From Acestrorhynchus altus (taxonomy: Eukaryota; Chordata; Actinopteri; Characiformes; Acestrorhynchidae): a DNA stretch of 64,000 bases. Made by a program: the position numbers and the translations under genes. A model generated the notes under the pieces. That model was not told the DNA's origin. It saw only the letters and a list, made by a program, of their open reading frames with translations, and ran no database searches. Location: contig CM067515.1 of NCBI GenBank assembly GCA_034509495.1, positions 13,520,705-13,584,704 on the forward strand, read 5' to 3'. This document shows positions 14,017 to 29,000 of this stretch, piece after piece. Position 1 is the first letter of the stretch, and each line of letters begins with the position of its first letter.

Positions 14017-17000
14017 GCTATGAAAATGTGTGAATCAGTCATACGTTCTACAGAGTTCAGACTCTGATCCTTTCAGAATAGAGTTGAAAACAGATTAGAG
14101 TTGGTCACTACAAATGTACAAAAATTCAAACATTTTGCTCAGGTGTCCATCAAACTGTGGTGAAGATACCGGATAAAAAATATATTGATAAGTCACCATG
14201 TTTATATGTCTTAAATTATAATCCTGATATGATCTTGAATGAAATTCATTTTTATCTGTTAGGGACTTTAACATTTTTTTGCAAAATAATTATTTTACTG
14301 TGTCGCCAAATGTCCCATCACTCAATTTGTAGACGACACAGATCTCTGATATCTTCCCACTCAAAAAACTCACTTTTGAATTTCACCATGGACGTCAAAA
14401 GTTCTGTGAAATTTTGGTTTTCTGTTTGGGAAATATTGGACATTTGACTCCCTATATATTTCACTGCCTTTAATTGTACCTTACTTTTATCTACTTTGTA
14501 TTTATTTTGTGGTATATGATTTATATATCTTTATAGTGTGTGACCCCTCTTAGCTGTTGATGCAGCAGGTGATTACTTTTATTACTTTTTGTATGTAAAT
14601 CTTCATAAAAATGAATAAATATAAAATTAAAATTAAAAAAAAGAAGTGTTTACTGCAAATGGCCTGCAAATCCTGTAGATAAGCAACAAAGTGGCTGCTG
14701 TTTTGTTTGGTTTGATGTTTGCTCGTTAGGTCTTAAGGGTTTGTTTTCCTCGCCTAAATGAACTATAGCTACTGAGTACAACTTTCTTTGTACATCCAGA
14801 CATTTTTGCTGTGTTACACGAGAATACAAGGGTATACTCGTTACTTACTCAATAGCCATTTGTCTTCCAGCAGAAAGGTCAACGTTTGGCACCTTGATGC
14901 AGTGAAGTCAGTTTTGGTCTGCTGAGTTTTTGAGTGACATTTTTGCACATACTTTCCCCTCCTTACATAATTGATATGATGTGTTTAAAGCATCTGTAGA
15001 GAACTTGTGAAAGGTTCATTGAGTGTGGAGCATCAGAGAGAAGTTACTGAATTGAATGAGACTTTAATGAATGTGAAGAATCTCATCCTCTCCGTCCAGC
15101 TGTGAAAGAGGTACATCAAATGGCGACGTCAAAACAAGCATTGCATAAGGTGGTAGAAGGGATTGCATTGAAGAGGAATATGGAAAGCTGCCACTTGGAC
15201 TTTACCTCTTACGTTTCTCCTCCTTTCATTTGTCTCTTTATGCTCTTCATTTTTTCCCTTAATCCGTCTTTTGTGAGAGACATTTTGTGTTAAACTAATT
15301 AATGATATAACATGTCAGCCAGTACAGATGAACATACAAAGGTCATCCACATTTCCCACATTCCACTAGGGTTATTTGAAAGGACTTAAAATCCTGAAAG
15401 TATACTTGAATGTTTACTGTTATGTAATAACAAGTTCAAATGTTTATTTTATTAAATTGAAGAGAATGAAACAAATCTAGCCATGTGTACCGTATTTCCC
15501 GGACTATATGCCGCACCGGACTATAAGCCGCACCTGCAAAGTTTAAAAAAAAAATCTGCAAAATAACATATATAAGAAGAAAATACTGCACCTCATTATA
15601 AGCCACATGGTCTAAAGCGTGGGAAAAAAGTAGGGACTTATAGTCCAGAAAATACGGTAATTGTTATTTAAAAATATGGAGGTTCGATCTTGATTTTAAC
15701 AGTATTGAGGGATGGTGGAAATATAACTAAACGGATACAACTGAAGAAATGTCTTTTTAAGATAATTATTAGAAGATCATTTTCTCGTGAGAAAACGTTA
15801 GCACACCCCTCATGTATTAATACTAAAATGCTTAAAATTGCAGCACCTGCATCTGCAAATAATTAAACCATTGTTTGACAGGACATTTGATTAGGTGGTT
15901 TTACTTAAACCTCAGATTTTAATTTGGCTTGTTCTTGATTGTTGGAGTGGTATCACCCTGTCAAGAACCAAAGAGCTCTCTGAGGCATTCAGAAAGAAGG
16001 TTGTCTAGGAGTCTAGGGATTTTTTAAAGATCTCAAATTCAGCCATTCCACTGTCCAGAAAATAATTTAGAAATGGAGAACAACTGCCAGCATGGCCAGT
16101 TCAGGCCGTGCTAGCAAGTTCAGGCCAAGAGCAGACCTCTAGATGCATAACGAAGTTTCTAAAGATCCTAAAATGTTCATCACAGGACCAACAGATAGCT
16201 CTCTCCACAGCTGATGTCAAAGTGCAGTAAACAAGAGAGACCAAACAAGAGACCAAATACCTTGGAGTCAAAAAAAACATATCATCGCAAGGCTAAAGTG
16301 TGCCAAAGAACATCTAGACAAAGACCAGGAGTTCTGGAACAATGTGCATTGGACAGATGAATCCAAAGCTGAATTATTTGGGAACAGTAACAGAAGACAC
16401 ATTTGATCAAAACTAAACACAGCATTTGAGCACAAGAACCTCTGTGAAGCATCAACATGGCAATATCATGCTTTGCTGCAGCAGGGCCTGGAGTGCTCTT
16501 GATCATAGAAGCCTTGTATCAGGGGGTGTTTGAGGAATATGTGAGACATCTGTCCAAAAATTTAATCTGAAGCTTAATTTTTTTACGTAAATTATTATTG
16601 TTTGATCTCATTGTTTTTGCAAAGGTGAAGCAGTTACATATTTTTTATCAGTAGTTATTAATTTAGCCATATTTCTTAATAAAGAACTAAATATTGAATG
16701 GGGTGTCCTAACTTTGTTAGTTAGCAAGCTCTTTATTTATTATCTGAAATAAAGATAACAGTCTCAACACCATTAAAAAACCTAGCATAGACTCCACTTT
16801 GAGTTCTAAAATATTTGTTTTGAGATTCTTGCAATATCCATCTATTAAAGATTCCTTGTCTTGCTCCTATTTCTTTCTATTTTTGCATGGTAGTCACATT
16901 GGTTTAGATATAAAAAAAAAATGCATACAAAATTTAATTCATCCTCACTAATATACACATTTCATCATTAAATCAAATCAGGTTGATTATTGTTTGTAAT

Positions 17001-20000
17001 TATAAACTGAACAAATCGAAGCTCATTTACAGCTTGCCATGTCAATATATCAATATAGACTTAAATAAAACATTTATAGCAATGTGATGTAGACTACCAG
17101 GTTTCAACAAGCAGCACAACATGCCACAACCAAAAGAGATTCTGGATGGCATGAGGAAGAATGTTATTGAAATATATCAGTATGGAAAGGGTTATGGAAA
17201 GGCCATTTCCAGTGTATTCCAGTTAACCACAGTGACAGCAATCGTTTCATCATCTGTAAAAATAATATTACGTTTGATGGAATTTCAACAAAAGCATAGC
17301 ACAAGACTAAGGCACACAGACGCTTATGTACGAAACTGTAGGCCTTGTTCACCTCATATAATGTCTGCATTCCAGATTCCATTGAGAAGAGACTGGGCAA
17401 AAATGGTATCCAAATGCAGAGTGAAAATCACAGCTGAAAGTGGAACCTTTTAATAGACCGGGTTTTGTTATTTCTAATGTGAAATGCTAACACAACCTAT
17501 AGTCAAACATGGTGGTGGTAGTGTGATTACGTGAGAACGCTTAGGAGCTCCAGGACCTGTGCAATTTGCGGTAATTGGCAAAACCATGAATTTTGCTCTC
17601 TGTCAGAAGATTTTGGCTGTAGTCTAAAGCTTAAACTCAGTTGTGTTGTACAAGAGCAAGTCCAACATTGGCTGACTTGAGGCTAAATGAAGGTTGGCCT
17701 ATTCAGAGTATTGAGGTGAACCCAATTGAAATGCTGTGGCAGGAACTACCATGGGCTGAAACATTCTCAAGTGTGGCTGAGTTAGAACTTAATGAAGACC
17801 TACCTGTGGTGCTTTTCCGATAAATTGAAGTTGCTCCGATTCTGATGACATATGTTGTTTTTGAATTAAAATCAATGAGCTTTACTTTTAGCATCAGCTT
17901 TGAAATGAAAGTATCTGTTAAAAACTGTTCATTGAGGTGTGTTCAGACATTTCAGCATTGTAGCTTTCCCACTCTCTGGCTTTGGCTCTGCCTCTTTTCC
18001 TCCACACTTGGAAAAGCTATTGCCTTCTGCGTTGCAGGCCTTGTTAGTGAAGTGTCACGTCTGTTAGAGATTATGCAAGTGTTAGGTGGCATGGTGTGCG
18101 CACACGTTTTAAGAGCAGTTGTGGTGGTAGGGATCACATGCTGATCCAAAGGCCAAACTTCCAAAGAGAACCTGAGAGACAGTCTCCATCAATTGCCTCA
18201 AAAGCACTGGCATATACAGCACCTCTGGAGCTGTAAACCGCTTTGTGTTCCTACTGTGTGCCATTGACCAGACTTCACAAAATGGGAATTCAGTGTGTGG
18301 AATGTGCAGTGTGTGTATTATATTACTCTCAGATTCATAGCACACAGTTCCCTCAGCCATTAGGCCTTTCCATGGGAAAGCAGACATTTGGATCTTGGAG
18401 GGCCTCTGAAATATTAAGCTGGGGTTCCAAAACTAGTTTTTCAAGTATAAACGTACTATGATACAGGCTGTTTAAACATTTTTTTTCTTTTAATGATACT
18501 CTGTAACTTCAGTTGCTTTTGTATCAGTTTTGAGTCATTTTAGGGACTGTTTGAAGGCTTTTCCATTTACCCCATTACCTGCTATCTGTGTCTTTCTCAC
18601 CATCTCACATGCAGATTGATGCATTCCAGCATATGCAGCACTTTGTGCAGGGTATGCAGCAGCAAGCGCAGCACGCCATCGCAGCTGAGGACCAGCAGCA
18701 CAAGCAGGAGCTACACAAACTCATGGCCAGGTCAGCACAGCCTACCACACACAACCCTTTTAGAAATCCCAGTTACATTAATTTCCACCTCCATCACCAT
18801 AATGTTTTATTTATTTCTTTACTTTATTACTTCATTTGTTTGGTTTAAATTTGTTGAAGTGGGTCTGATTGACTCCTCCAAGGCCAAATGTTGAGAAATT
18901 CTTAAATTCTTGGTAAAATCTGTTTCAAAGGATTGGTTTGACTATCAAATGATGTTGATTGTATATCTTGTAAATGAAAATTAATTCTTAAAGCTGTCTA
19001 TTTCCTGTTTAAACGTTTCTGCACGTGGACGAAACATGTGGACGATTTCTCCCCCCTTGCGTCGAGAGCAGTAATGTTGGAGGCTACTTAGGGGGTTGGA
19101 TATTTGGCACATCCAAATTAGTAGGGGTGAAAAACTGAAAAAAATGGCAAAAAATAAAAATACATTTAACGTTAACAAGAGTTTCTTATTTTGAAGAAAG
19201 TTGCTGGTGTCTTGTCAGCTTGCTTTGAGATTTCATTGCCCCCCAGCCAACAATAATGTAACGTCGTTAAGCACTGAGTTACCAAACAAGGTGTTAGAGG
19301 ATGACTATAAACTACACTCCCAAGAGGACAGTTTTGGAGATATCTCAGTTTATCAGATTGTGTGGCTTTAGTGCAAAAGATGAAATTATGCATCTTCAGG
19401 TAGTTGTGTAACAGATCACGGACCCCCGCTCCGAAAATAGATGGTGGCAGGCTTCATATGTATCTGTGGAAGCAGGTGCTGGTCTTCACCCTCCTAATGT
19501 CAGAAGGATGTGTGTTATAGGAGATTGGGTAATTGGCACTTTCATATCACAAAGTGAAAAACTTAAACGGAGAAGGTTTCTGCATTGTGTTGAGATATTT
19601 CTGGAGCTACTGATTTGTATTTTCACCACAGTAGTCTTGGGTTTACTCAGAATGGTGTAATACAGAATCTTGTGATCAGTAATTTTGCAGTCAAATCTAG
19701 AACAGGTTAGATATGCAGATTAAAATACAGTTAAAACATGGTAATGCCTGATTTTTTTATAGTAATTAAATTAAATTAAGTTTTATAGTAAGTAAACCTG
19801 CCATATCAACTGTGTGCAGCCTTCACACAAATCCCGGGTGACGCCAGGTGACTCTCTTGTCATATATGTGTTAGATGGGATTGAGATGCATGAGTAAACT
19901 CAAAATGCATGAGTATGAGTTTGAGAACCACTGGTTTAATACATACTTATAAAACCAGAGCCCTGCTACAGAAAGTCACCAGTGCCACAATGGTTATTTG

Positions 20001-23000
20001 ACCGCAAGAATTGTTTTTAACTCTATTATAAATAGTGGAACATATTGTAGAAGAGTGGCCTGAAAAGTATGTGTTTTCTTTCCTGTCTTGGCTTACCTTG
20101 TCAGGCCCGGCTGTGTTCCGATATTGAGCATGCCAGTGGGCTGCACTCTCATCCACCTCATGCCCTCTTGTGAAGACATTGGCGCTTTTTAATGAAGGCC
20201 ATCACTTAGCCCTCAGTAACACGCTCTGACATGACCTGCCTCCTTTCATGCTCTCCCATGCTTGCAGGCCTAGAGGCACCAATCCCATATCTCTGCTCCA
20301 GAGTACTCCTGTTGCACTTGGCTGTGATCCACTTGTGAAGACAAGATCTTCTAAAACAGTGTTCAGGGAATTGACAGAAATATTAACATCAAAGCTAAAG
20401 GAAGATGCTTAAATGGTCTGTGAGATCATATTGGCTGAGGAAACCGCATGTTGATGGAGACGCAGAATAAGGCTCGTAGCATTTTCCATTGCCATTATAA
20501 AGACACGGGTGGCCTGTAGAGGGCCTTAAATAGTGATATTGTTTTTCAGAGTCAACCAAAACCACTGTTTTTAAACCAAGTTAAAGAAAATCAATCCTGA
20601 TCTTAATCACAGTCCAGTACATTTCAATAATACAAAATACAAGCTTCAGGTTTCAGCTTGGCTGCTACTATAATTGTTTTAGCTCTGCAGATTACTTTTG
20701 ATAGATGTGAACATTCATTAGGTTTTGGCTGTATTAGATCATATCATATGAGCAGTAGTGATGTAGCCAGGAGTTGCTCATTCATGTCATAACTGTAGCT
20801 TGGAGCCTTTGCAGTGTTCATGGAATGGAATTTGACTATGCGAAAACATGGTATTGATAAGCTTCTGCACCTCCTCCTCAGATACCAGTCTGTTGAATTT
20901 TCACCCAAAAGCCAGAAGTAGGTCATCAATGATAGGTGTCTGGCAATGGTGCACACCTGGTTCCCCTCTACATGGTCCTCTCAGGAATGTTCAGCAGTCT
21001 TACCTCTATGTATTGCACCAGCATTTAGTAGCAGACAAGACCTTTTGGTCCAGGGGTGTCAAACCGTATCCGGTGTGGTTGTGGATTTTCATTTCAGCCA
21101 AATGAAATCAGTTGTATGAAAACTGGCCAGTTGAATAAACACATGTGAACAGGTGTCATCTGCTGATTGTTTAGAACAAAAATCTGCAGCCAAACCAGCC
21201 CAATGTGGATACAGTTTGACACCCCTGTAGGCCATTCTCTCCATACAGCAGAGACTGTTGATTGCTGAAAAAAGCTAGTTGTTGGTGTGCATAAAATTTG
21301 GTCCAACAGCTCTTCTTTTTCTTAATTTCTTCATTTTTTTTTTTTTTTTTCATTTTTTTTAAATTCTTTAATTCTAAAACAATACAATCTAGAAAAGTAG
21401 TTTTGTATCAGTATTATGTCAGTCTTTATTATTTAATAATTACTATTATTATTTCAGTCTTTCTCTGTATTTCATCAGTTTCTGTTCACACATCCTCCTG
21501 TTTATTTCCTAGGAATTTTATAAAATCCAGGATATTCTCGTAAAAGCACGTTGTTCATCTTGTATATGTATATCATGTCACAGAGTCACTCAGAATGGGA
21601 GCAGCTCATATTCATTGCATCCTGCTTTTGTCTTGAATTCATGTGTGCATGTACCATGGTCAAGATTAATGGTTTGTTTGCAGGCATCACACACCTAGAA
21701 GACATGATGTCATAGTGTGAGGCGCAGTTTCATACGATGCTAGATCACTTGCACTGATTATCTACATATGCTTGCAATCAACAAGTGTTGAGTGTTATGT
21801 TGAATCTCAAATAGGCCTGTCAGAAAAAAAACGTTTTTCTTTTGTACAATAAATCATCCAAGAAATTATTACAATAAACAATAATAATGTCATTTTAACA
21901 TTTATGCCATTATTATAATGATAATTTAATAGCATAATATTGTAATTATACCCTTCAGCAGACGTCTGATAATTAAGAATGTTTCGACATTGGAACTAAA
22001 TGGTTACATATCCTGCTTAAACCCTTGCTATTTCCAAGCCCACTTGACAGAACACTGGCTCTTATTTGGAAAATGTTCCCACACCATAGCTGGAATGCAG
22101 CTATTAAACAAGTCCATTTTAACTAATTTTGCAGCCTTTGGGGGAAAAACCTATATTAGCGGACAGATTAATGACATTTTCTATCAGAGCATGCAGTGAA
22201 ATGCAGTCGTGCAAGATTAGGTGACGTGTGAATGAATGGCCTCTCACAGCACATTTTTGTTCTACATCAGCTGACACACAGCCTATAAATTCTGTTGAAA
22301 CTCTTGAATAAACAATGTAAAAGACTACAGTAGCAGTAGACTACAGAAACTGTTTTCCAGGCTGTGCTGGTGAACCTTGGGAGTTTCTTCACAACTCACT
22401 CGTTTGCCGAACCGCGGGGGAACCCACTACGTTTGTTCCTACATAATAAATATTGATGTCTGCTTACAGACTGAAGCTCACCTTAGGCAGAGAGCAGACA
22501 AGAGAACAGAGCGGTGTGACTAGTTCAATTACATGAATATAAGCACGGTGGATAACATTGTGGCCAGCTACATTATCAAGGTCAGGTCCACTTATTGTAT
22601 GATAAGTTCATAACTAATTTCAAATAGGCTTTTTTTGGTTTCTGCACTGTATGATGTTCTACTCTCCATTAGAATAGGCAAGTATATTACATCCTAAAAA
22701 TAGTAGTAATGGCTGCCTGGATTTAATTTGAGAGCCATTGTACTTGGGTTCCATTACGTAACTCAGTGCATGTCCGTGACTTAGTCATTTCATTTGGGGT
22801 AAAGGGAAATTAGTGGAAACTTGAGTTTTAAGAAAAATCCTTTAACGTGCTGTAGTTCTGTATGAGATTCAATCGTACATGTGACTCATCTAAAATTACA
22901 TAACCCTTTATGCTGTTATGTGTTCGTCATGGTTTGCTACAGTGGGCAACACATCACAGTGCTGGTGGATATGGCCACTTGGCTGACTTAACGTTTTTCA

Positions 23001-26000
23001 AAGTGAAAGCTGCTCGGTCTCACGGGACAGAAGGCGGGTTATTCCCCGTGCCTTTATCCCGAGCTAAGGAAAACAAAACTTGTTTAACTGGACCCTCTGC
23101 CAGTGACCACAACATATATATGGCAAAGGGATCAGGCTAATGTAAATGGGTTTAGAGAGTACTTCACTGTGGATGCAATTGAAATAAGCATCTCAGAAGC
23201 ATTTAGTCATTTCTACTCCATCATGTCTGGAACGACGTCCAAGGATGACAAATCTTGCTTTATGTGAGGCATTTAGAACATTTCGTCAGTGAGTTTTTTC
23301 TTTTTTTTCCTACACTTTGAATCACTCCCACCCAATTCTTGACTGAAGTCAGAATTGAGTTACTCCTGAACCATTTTGGCAGTATTTATATAACACTGAG
23401 TAGATGAATTAAGCAGACATTTTTTGAAGATGCTACGTGAAAGTGAGAATGTGTCTAGTGATGTTTCACCTGTTTGTTGAAGACTGGGTCAAATGGCAAA
23501 AAGAAAATGTACAAATATGAGGTTTACAAAGAATGCTTGTGATAAATGTGCTAAAAAATGGATATATGGAGAAAAAAACAGCTTAAAGGGGCTCTCGTGC
23601 ACTCCTTGTTTCTTGTTACTGTGCAATTTATGCTGGAAGCCATGATTGTCTGTTACTGGCTTGTTGTCACCAGTAATAACTTTTTAAGTTACAATATGAC
23701 TTCAGTAGGGATTTAAAAAATATCAATATATCAGAGTATTGTGATATGTTTTACAATAATTTCACTTGTCTCTGTGCAGAGATCTTAATGTGAATGTTCC
23801 ATGTTCCAATGCTGCCATTCCTTCTGCTCTCCCTCTCATCACGCAGTTTTCCTCTTTTTGCAGGTGTTTCTTAAAGCTTGGTGAATGGCAGCTGAGTCTT
23901 CAGGGCATCAATGAAAGCACCATTCCTAAAGTGCTTCAGTACTACAGTCACTCCACCGAGCATGACCGCAACTGGTACAAGGTGAGACTTCCTGCCTAAA
24001 TGTGACTTTGGGTGAAAAATGTAGTTTTGTCTCACATCATTTGTTTTCAGTCAACCAAGACATGTTTTTGGGCCAGATGTTGTGTATGAGGTGTTAAATA
24101 ATCTCACCCATGCTTGGTAAGGTGGTTCTAACCTGATATTTTGACTGGACTTCATAACATCAACCTTTTTGAAAACCACATTCCACCTCAGCTGCACTGT
24201 TTAGCTTAAGGCAACTCTAAACTGGAGGGTGGTGTTTTTAAACTGAACGTCTTGTTTAGCTCCTGCTTGGCCGTAGGTACTTGCCTCGTGCTTTTCAAAA
24301 TGGCAGGCCACCTCGTGTTCCCACAAGCGAGTAGGAGCTTGTATTTTGCTCACCATGGCTGATACCATTGAAGCAGCCCCATGTTCTGTCTTGACTCTAG
24401 AGTTTAGTTCAATTTGTATCTGTCAAGTAATGAAGTATCTGAGCCTACTGCACATTTGTTCACCTGTCACTAAGGGTTTGGTGCATTAGGTGGTTTGGCA
24501 AAGGAAAAAAAAGAACAGTACAAGAGGGAAGATGGAAGTCAAAGGGTTTGTTTCAGGTTTGATTTGGTTTGGTATTGAGTTACTTTCTTGTGGTAAAAAA
24601 AGAAGACATTAGGAACAAAAGTGAGAGACAGTGAAGACAACATACACTTTTAAGGGTATAGGTGCTACACAGTTGTCTTTGAGTGGTGATCAGCCATTTT
24701 TAGTTCCATAAAGAACAGTTGGTCTCATTCACCAACCGTTCTTGAAGAAATTTATTTTCAAACACATTCACCGTTTTTTTGTTGTGAGGATTTGATTGCA
24801 TTCAGCAACAAGAGCGTGAGGTCAGAATGTTAGATGATCACCACCTTATCACCATCTTATCCCCAAATCCCCAGCTCATCCCAACAGTATTGGATGGAGC
24901 ACATTTATTCTAGAGAACGCAGCTCCACTGCTCCACAGCTCCATGTGGAGGGGATTTATTCCCCACTAGTTCATGCCTGGCATTAGGCATGGTACCACTA
25001 ATTTGTGGTTTATCTGCTCCAGAGGGTCTTATTCTGTTGGGATTACTTTCCTTAGTCAAGCTGTATGTGCATGTAAGCAATAGGTACAAATTAAAGTAGC
25101 TGACTTCTTTCATTAGAAGGTGTATATGCCACAAGTTCTGCGCTTAATAAACAATTCATTAATCTAGCACTGTTTGTAAGGACATTTCTCAAGAAAAAAA
25201 AAGAAAATTCTTAGAAAGGTATTTGTGAATGCGGCCCAATATTCATAAAGATCTGTGATTTTAATGACATAAAGAGCTTTTATGGATCATTTTTACAAGC
25301 ATGTAGGACTGCGCAATATGGTCAAAATGTTTTTCTTGAAATTTAAAGACATTTTCTTGATGCATGATAATTATTTCAATATTTTGACATGCAAAAATGC
25401 ATCATTAGCAGCAGATTGATTGTTAAAAACTGCTATATAAATACTGTTTCATACTGAGTGCATTGATTTATATTCAGTCTTTGCTGTATTTTGTCCAGTT
25501 AAACAGGATTAATCACACTCACAGCAATGAAATGCAGATGTTGATATTTCTTTAAGCACTGATGATAGTCACTCCATGCTCAGAAATGTATCCTGTGTAT
25601 TGCAGACACAAAATTTATGGTGATTAAAATATTTTCATATTGCCCCACCCCTACAAGCATTTATATTCCTTAATGCAAATTTGCTGAATTGTAAATCATG
25701 ATTTCATTGGTCACAAAGGTCTAAATGTGAGCAGAGTACCCTAAACAAGTTCTCCAGTAAAATAATGCTAAAAGGTAGCTGGCAAACATTGTTCCCAAAA
25801 TAAGTCCAAAGTTCCCTGTAGAATTGCAGTAGACGTTTTTAGTCCATTCAGCATCTGTCAGAATAGTTCTGTCCCTTTTTATTGTGGATAATTATGGTTT
25901 AGAATTGTGACATGCGAGGCAGTGAGGCAGGTTGTAAGTGCCAGTTGGCTTTGTCGCATTTGACAAAGTCCAACGCACTGTTTATAGAGCTAATGAGACC

Positions 26001-29000
26001 TGTTAAATCTATACTTGAATAAACACTAACGGAACCAAAGCCAGAGCATAAAACCAGAACATAAACTAATAACAGAAACCAGAACACTGAGAACAAATAC
26101 AAAACAGAGTGGAACTTACAGAACCAACAGTATCAACAGTTTAAAACAACACTGCAAGACAAAGACACCAAGGTATGCAGACATGAGAAATAAAAAACAC
26201 AGGGCCATGTTCTAAAACACAACAAATGTATACAAAGAAATGAAGACAGGAGCAGCACATTACAAAAACATAGTGATAAATCTCAGAGTCAATGCAGATT
26301 CTTAGACCAACAAGATGTAATAAATTAGAAGTTTTCTTTGAATCTCACTCACCATGAGTGTGAATGTTCCTCAAAGCCCTTCCTTAGTAATCCAGCATCT
26401 GCTTACATAATGAAATGTGACCCTTGCAGGCCTGGCATGCCTGGGCCGTGATGAACTTTGAGGCAGTGCTCCACTACAAGCATCAGAACCAGGGCCGTGA
26501 TGAGAAGAAGAAGCTCCGGCATGCCAGTGGTGCTAGTGGAGCCAGTGCTAACAGTGAGGCTAGCAACAGCGACAGTGAAGCAGACAGCGCTGACCACAGT
26601 CCAGTGCCTTCTCCTGGACAGAAGAAGGTTAATGAGGTGAGCCTCACAAATAATTGTGACTAATATACTTTGAACATTTGACTTTTCAGCTGTTGACTTC
26701 ATACCTTAATTACTAGAGGTTGGTCTTTGAGCCTTTTGTCACAGCATAAGCCAAGAACAGAGGAGGCAAAACTAATCAATGTTTGTAAGATCTGGATGAC
26801 CATTCCTCTTGGATATTAGTTTCAGTTAGTAATCCAAGAACTATGTTTTCTATGTGGTAAGCAAATGTAAAATGAATAGGTACATCTTAATACTTAATAC
26901 TACCGTGTTTTCCGGACTATAAGCCACACCCGCAAAGTTTAAAAAAAACCTGGAAAATAACATGTATAAGAAGAAAAAGCTGCACCTCATTAGAAGCCGC
27001 ATGGTTTAAAGTCTGGAAAAAAAGTAGCTGCTTATAGTCCAGAAAATACGGTACTTTAAAATGTTGGCTCATATATTCTATTTGATTGCGAACTGACATT
27101 TTAAGTGTAGTCATCAAGAACACATTCCATTTTAAAAGAGCATTGTGTAACTTTGTGGACTGTGTCCTTGTTGTCTAAAATGTAAAAACTGGTGCTCTGA
27201 GTGGCTCACCAGTCGCACCATGATCTGCGGACAGCAAGTTGGAAACCCAGGTCATGCTGTTTGCCGTTGGCAGCCAATCAGACTCAGAGAGAGCATAATT
27301 GGTCATGCTCTCTCTGACGCAATGCTGGTCTGTTTGCCATTTCATGGAAGCTGAGTATCCAGCAATTTCCACTGAGCACATTGGGTGCCCAGCAATGATG
27401 GTAGTAGCAGTTTAAAAAGAGGTGGTGGCTGGCTTCATCTATATCAGGGGAAGCATGTCTTTGTCTTCACCCTCCAAGTGTTGGGAGCATTGTATGCGTA
27501 GTCCTAATGAGGTTGGGTAATTGGCACTTACACATGAGGGGACAGGTATTGGTATTTAATTAATTAGTTAATTCATTAATTTAAGTAAAATATAAAAACT
27601 GATTTGTAAGGGAAGCGGTTCTTCCAGTTCAGCTTAAGCCAAAGGTTCATATTTATGCTCGTGATTTATAATGATGCCAGTTTAGAAATCATTGCAGAAA
27701 TCCAGGTAATTCCAAAGGTTTCACTCACTTGTTTGCTATATGGGATGTGTTCCAAGTTTGCTACACACCCTAGTCATGAGTACTTGACTGAACATTTGTG
27801 GTCTGTTGTATAGGATTTGTCCAAAACTCTTCTGCTCTACACGGTTCCTGCTGTCCAGGGCTTCTTCCGCTCAATCTCACTCTCACGAGGAAACAACTTG
27901 CAAGACACACTGAGGTGAGCGCACGCTCACATACACAAATAACCCTAAATTAAATGCACAATACAGAGATTTCCGGCGTTCTCTCTATGAAATACTTTGT
28001 GAAGATGGTGCCCCCTTGTGCCAGTGTCTTTTGCAACTTTGTGGTCAGTGCAGTTGGTGGAGCTTGTTTTTCTACTCTAGTCCGCAGCCTCGTGCTGATA
28101 GTGATGAATGATTTACAGTGAATTTATTCATTATTGGTTTTCTCTCCGTGTGATCTCCCTCTCTCTGCTTTTAGAGTTCTCACTTTGTGGTTTGATTATG
28201 GCCACTGGCCTGAAGTGAATGAAGCACTTGTAGAGGGAATCAAAACTATTCAAATAGACACCTGGTTACAGGTAAGCTTCACCACCCTTTAGTTACTTTT
28301 TCACTTTCATGCACACTGTCTTATTCCTAACCTTCTCTTCCTTTTGAATCAGGTAATTCCTCAACTGATAGCTCGAATCGATACGCCCCGTGCACTGGTG
28401 GGACGCCTTATCCATCAGTTACTTACAGACATTGGCCGCTATCACCCACAGGTAACTGGACCAAATTGGCATTCATGACTAGAACATGTGATGTAATTGA
28501 CGTTCTCTATTAATCTGTGTCTTCATTTAATCAAATAAAGGCTCAACAGGTGAAACCTGGAAGCAACATCAAGGCAATCCACAAAACAGTAATGGTTTTG
28601 AAGGTGGTGGCCACAGACAGTTACTTTCTCCTCATCCTTCTTGGCAGACTCTTTATTTTTTCTGAGATGTTTTGCTGTCCTTGTCACTACTGGTAGCATG
28701 AGGCATTACCTGCATCCCATTAAGCTTCTCTACACATGCTGTTTTAAGGTTTGCCATGTCTCTCGGCACAGTCTCAAGAGCATAGAGGAAATACCGGGAT
28801 ACAGGTTGCATGAGAAAGGACGATGTTGGGTTGATGGATTTGGATCAACTCTGCTTCGAATACTTGAATTACTTTGCTGTATCAGATTTTCAATTTCAGC
28901 AATGCAGTTGATAGCTGCTGTATAACTGCTGCAGACTTTAAAGTACTTTGTCAGATCTTTGTCACATGTCATGCTTTTTTTGTCTACTCTGTCAGGCTTT

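Larger units (their letters stand above)
13451..18614 (+). other. mtor 5.2-kb intron; transposon-rich
   Basis: Contains the AT microsatellite, one TACCGTATTTTCC MITE and two Tc1 fossils, listed separately. Nothing is recognised in 14020-15480 or 17900-18600. Confidence 0.65.
18731..23863 (+). other. mtor 5.1-kb intron
   Basis: Holds the SINE fragment (19415-19545), the palindromic MITE (21050-21232) and a poly-T stretch near 21325-21360. I recognise nothing else. Open frames such as 22910-23140 have no family features. Confidence 0.6.
23982..26429 (+). other. mtor intron with two MITE remnants
   Basis: Apart from the elements at 24780-25140 and 25300-25665, no features are recognised in this 2.4-kb intron. 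Confidence 0.6.
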
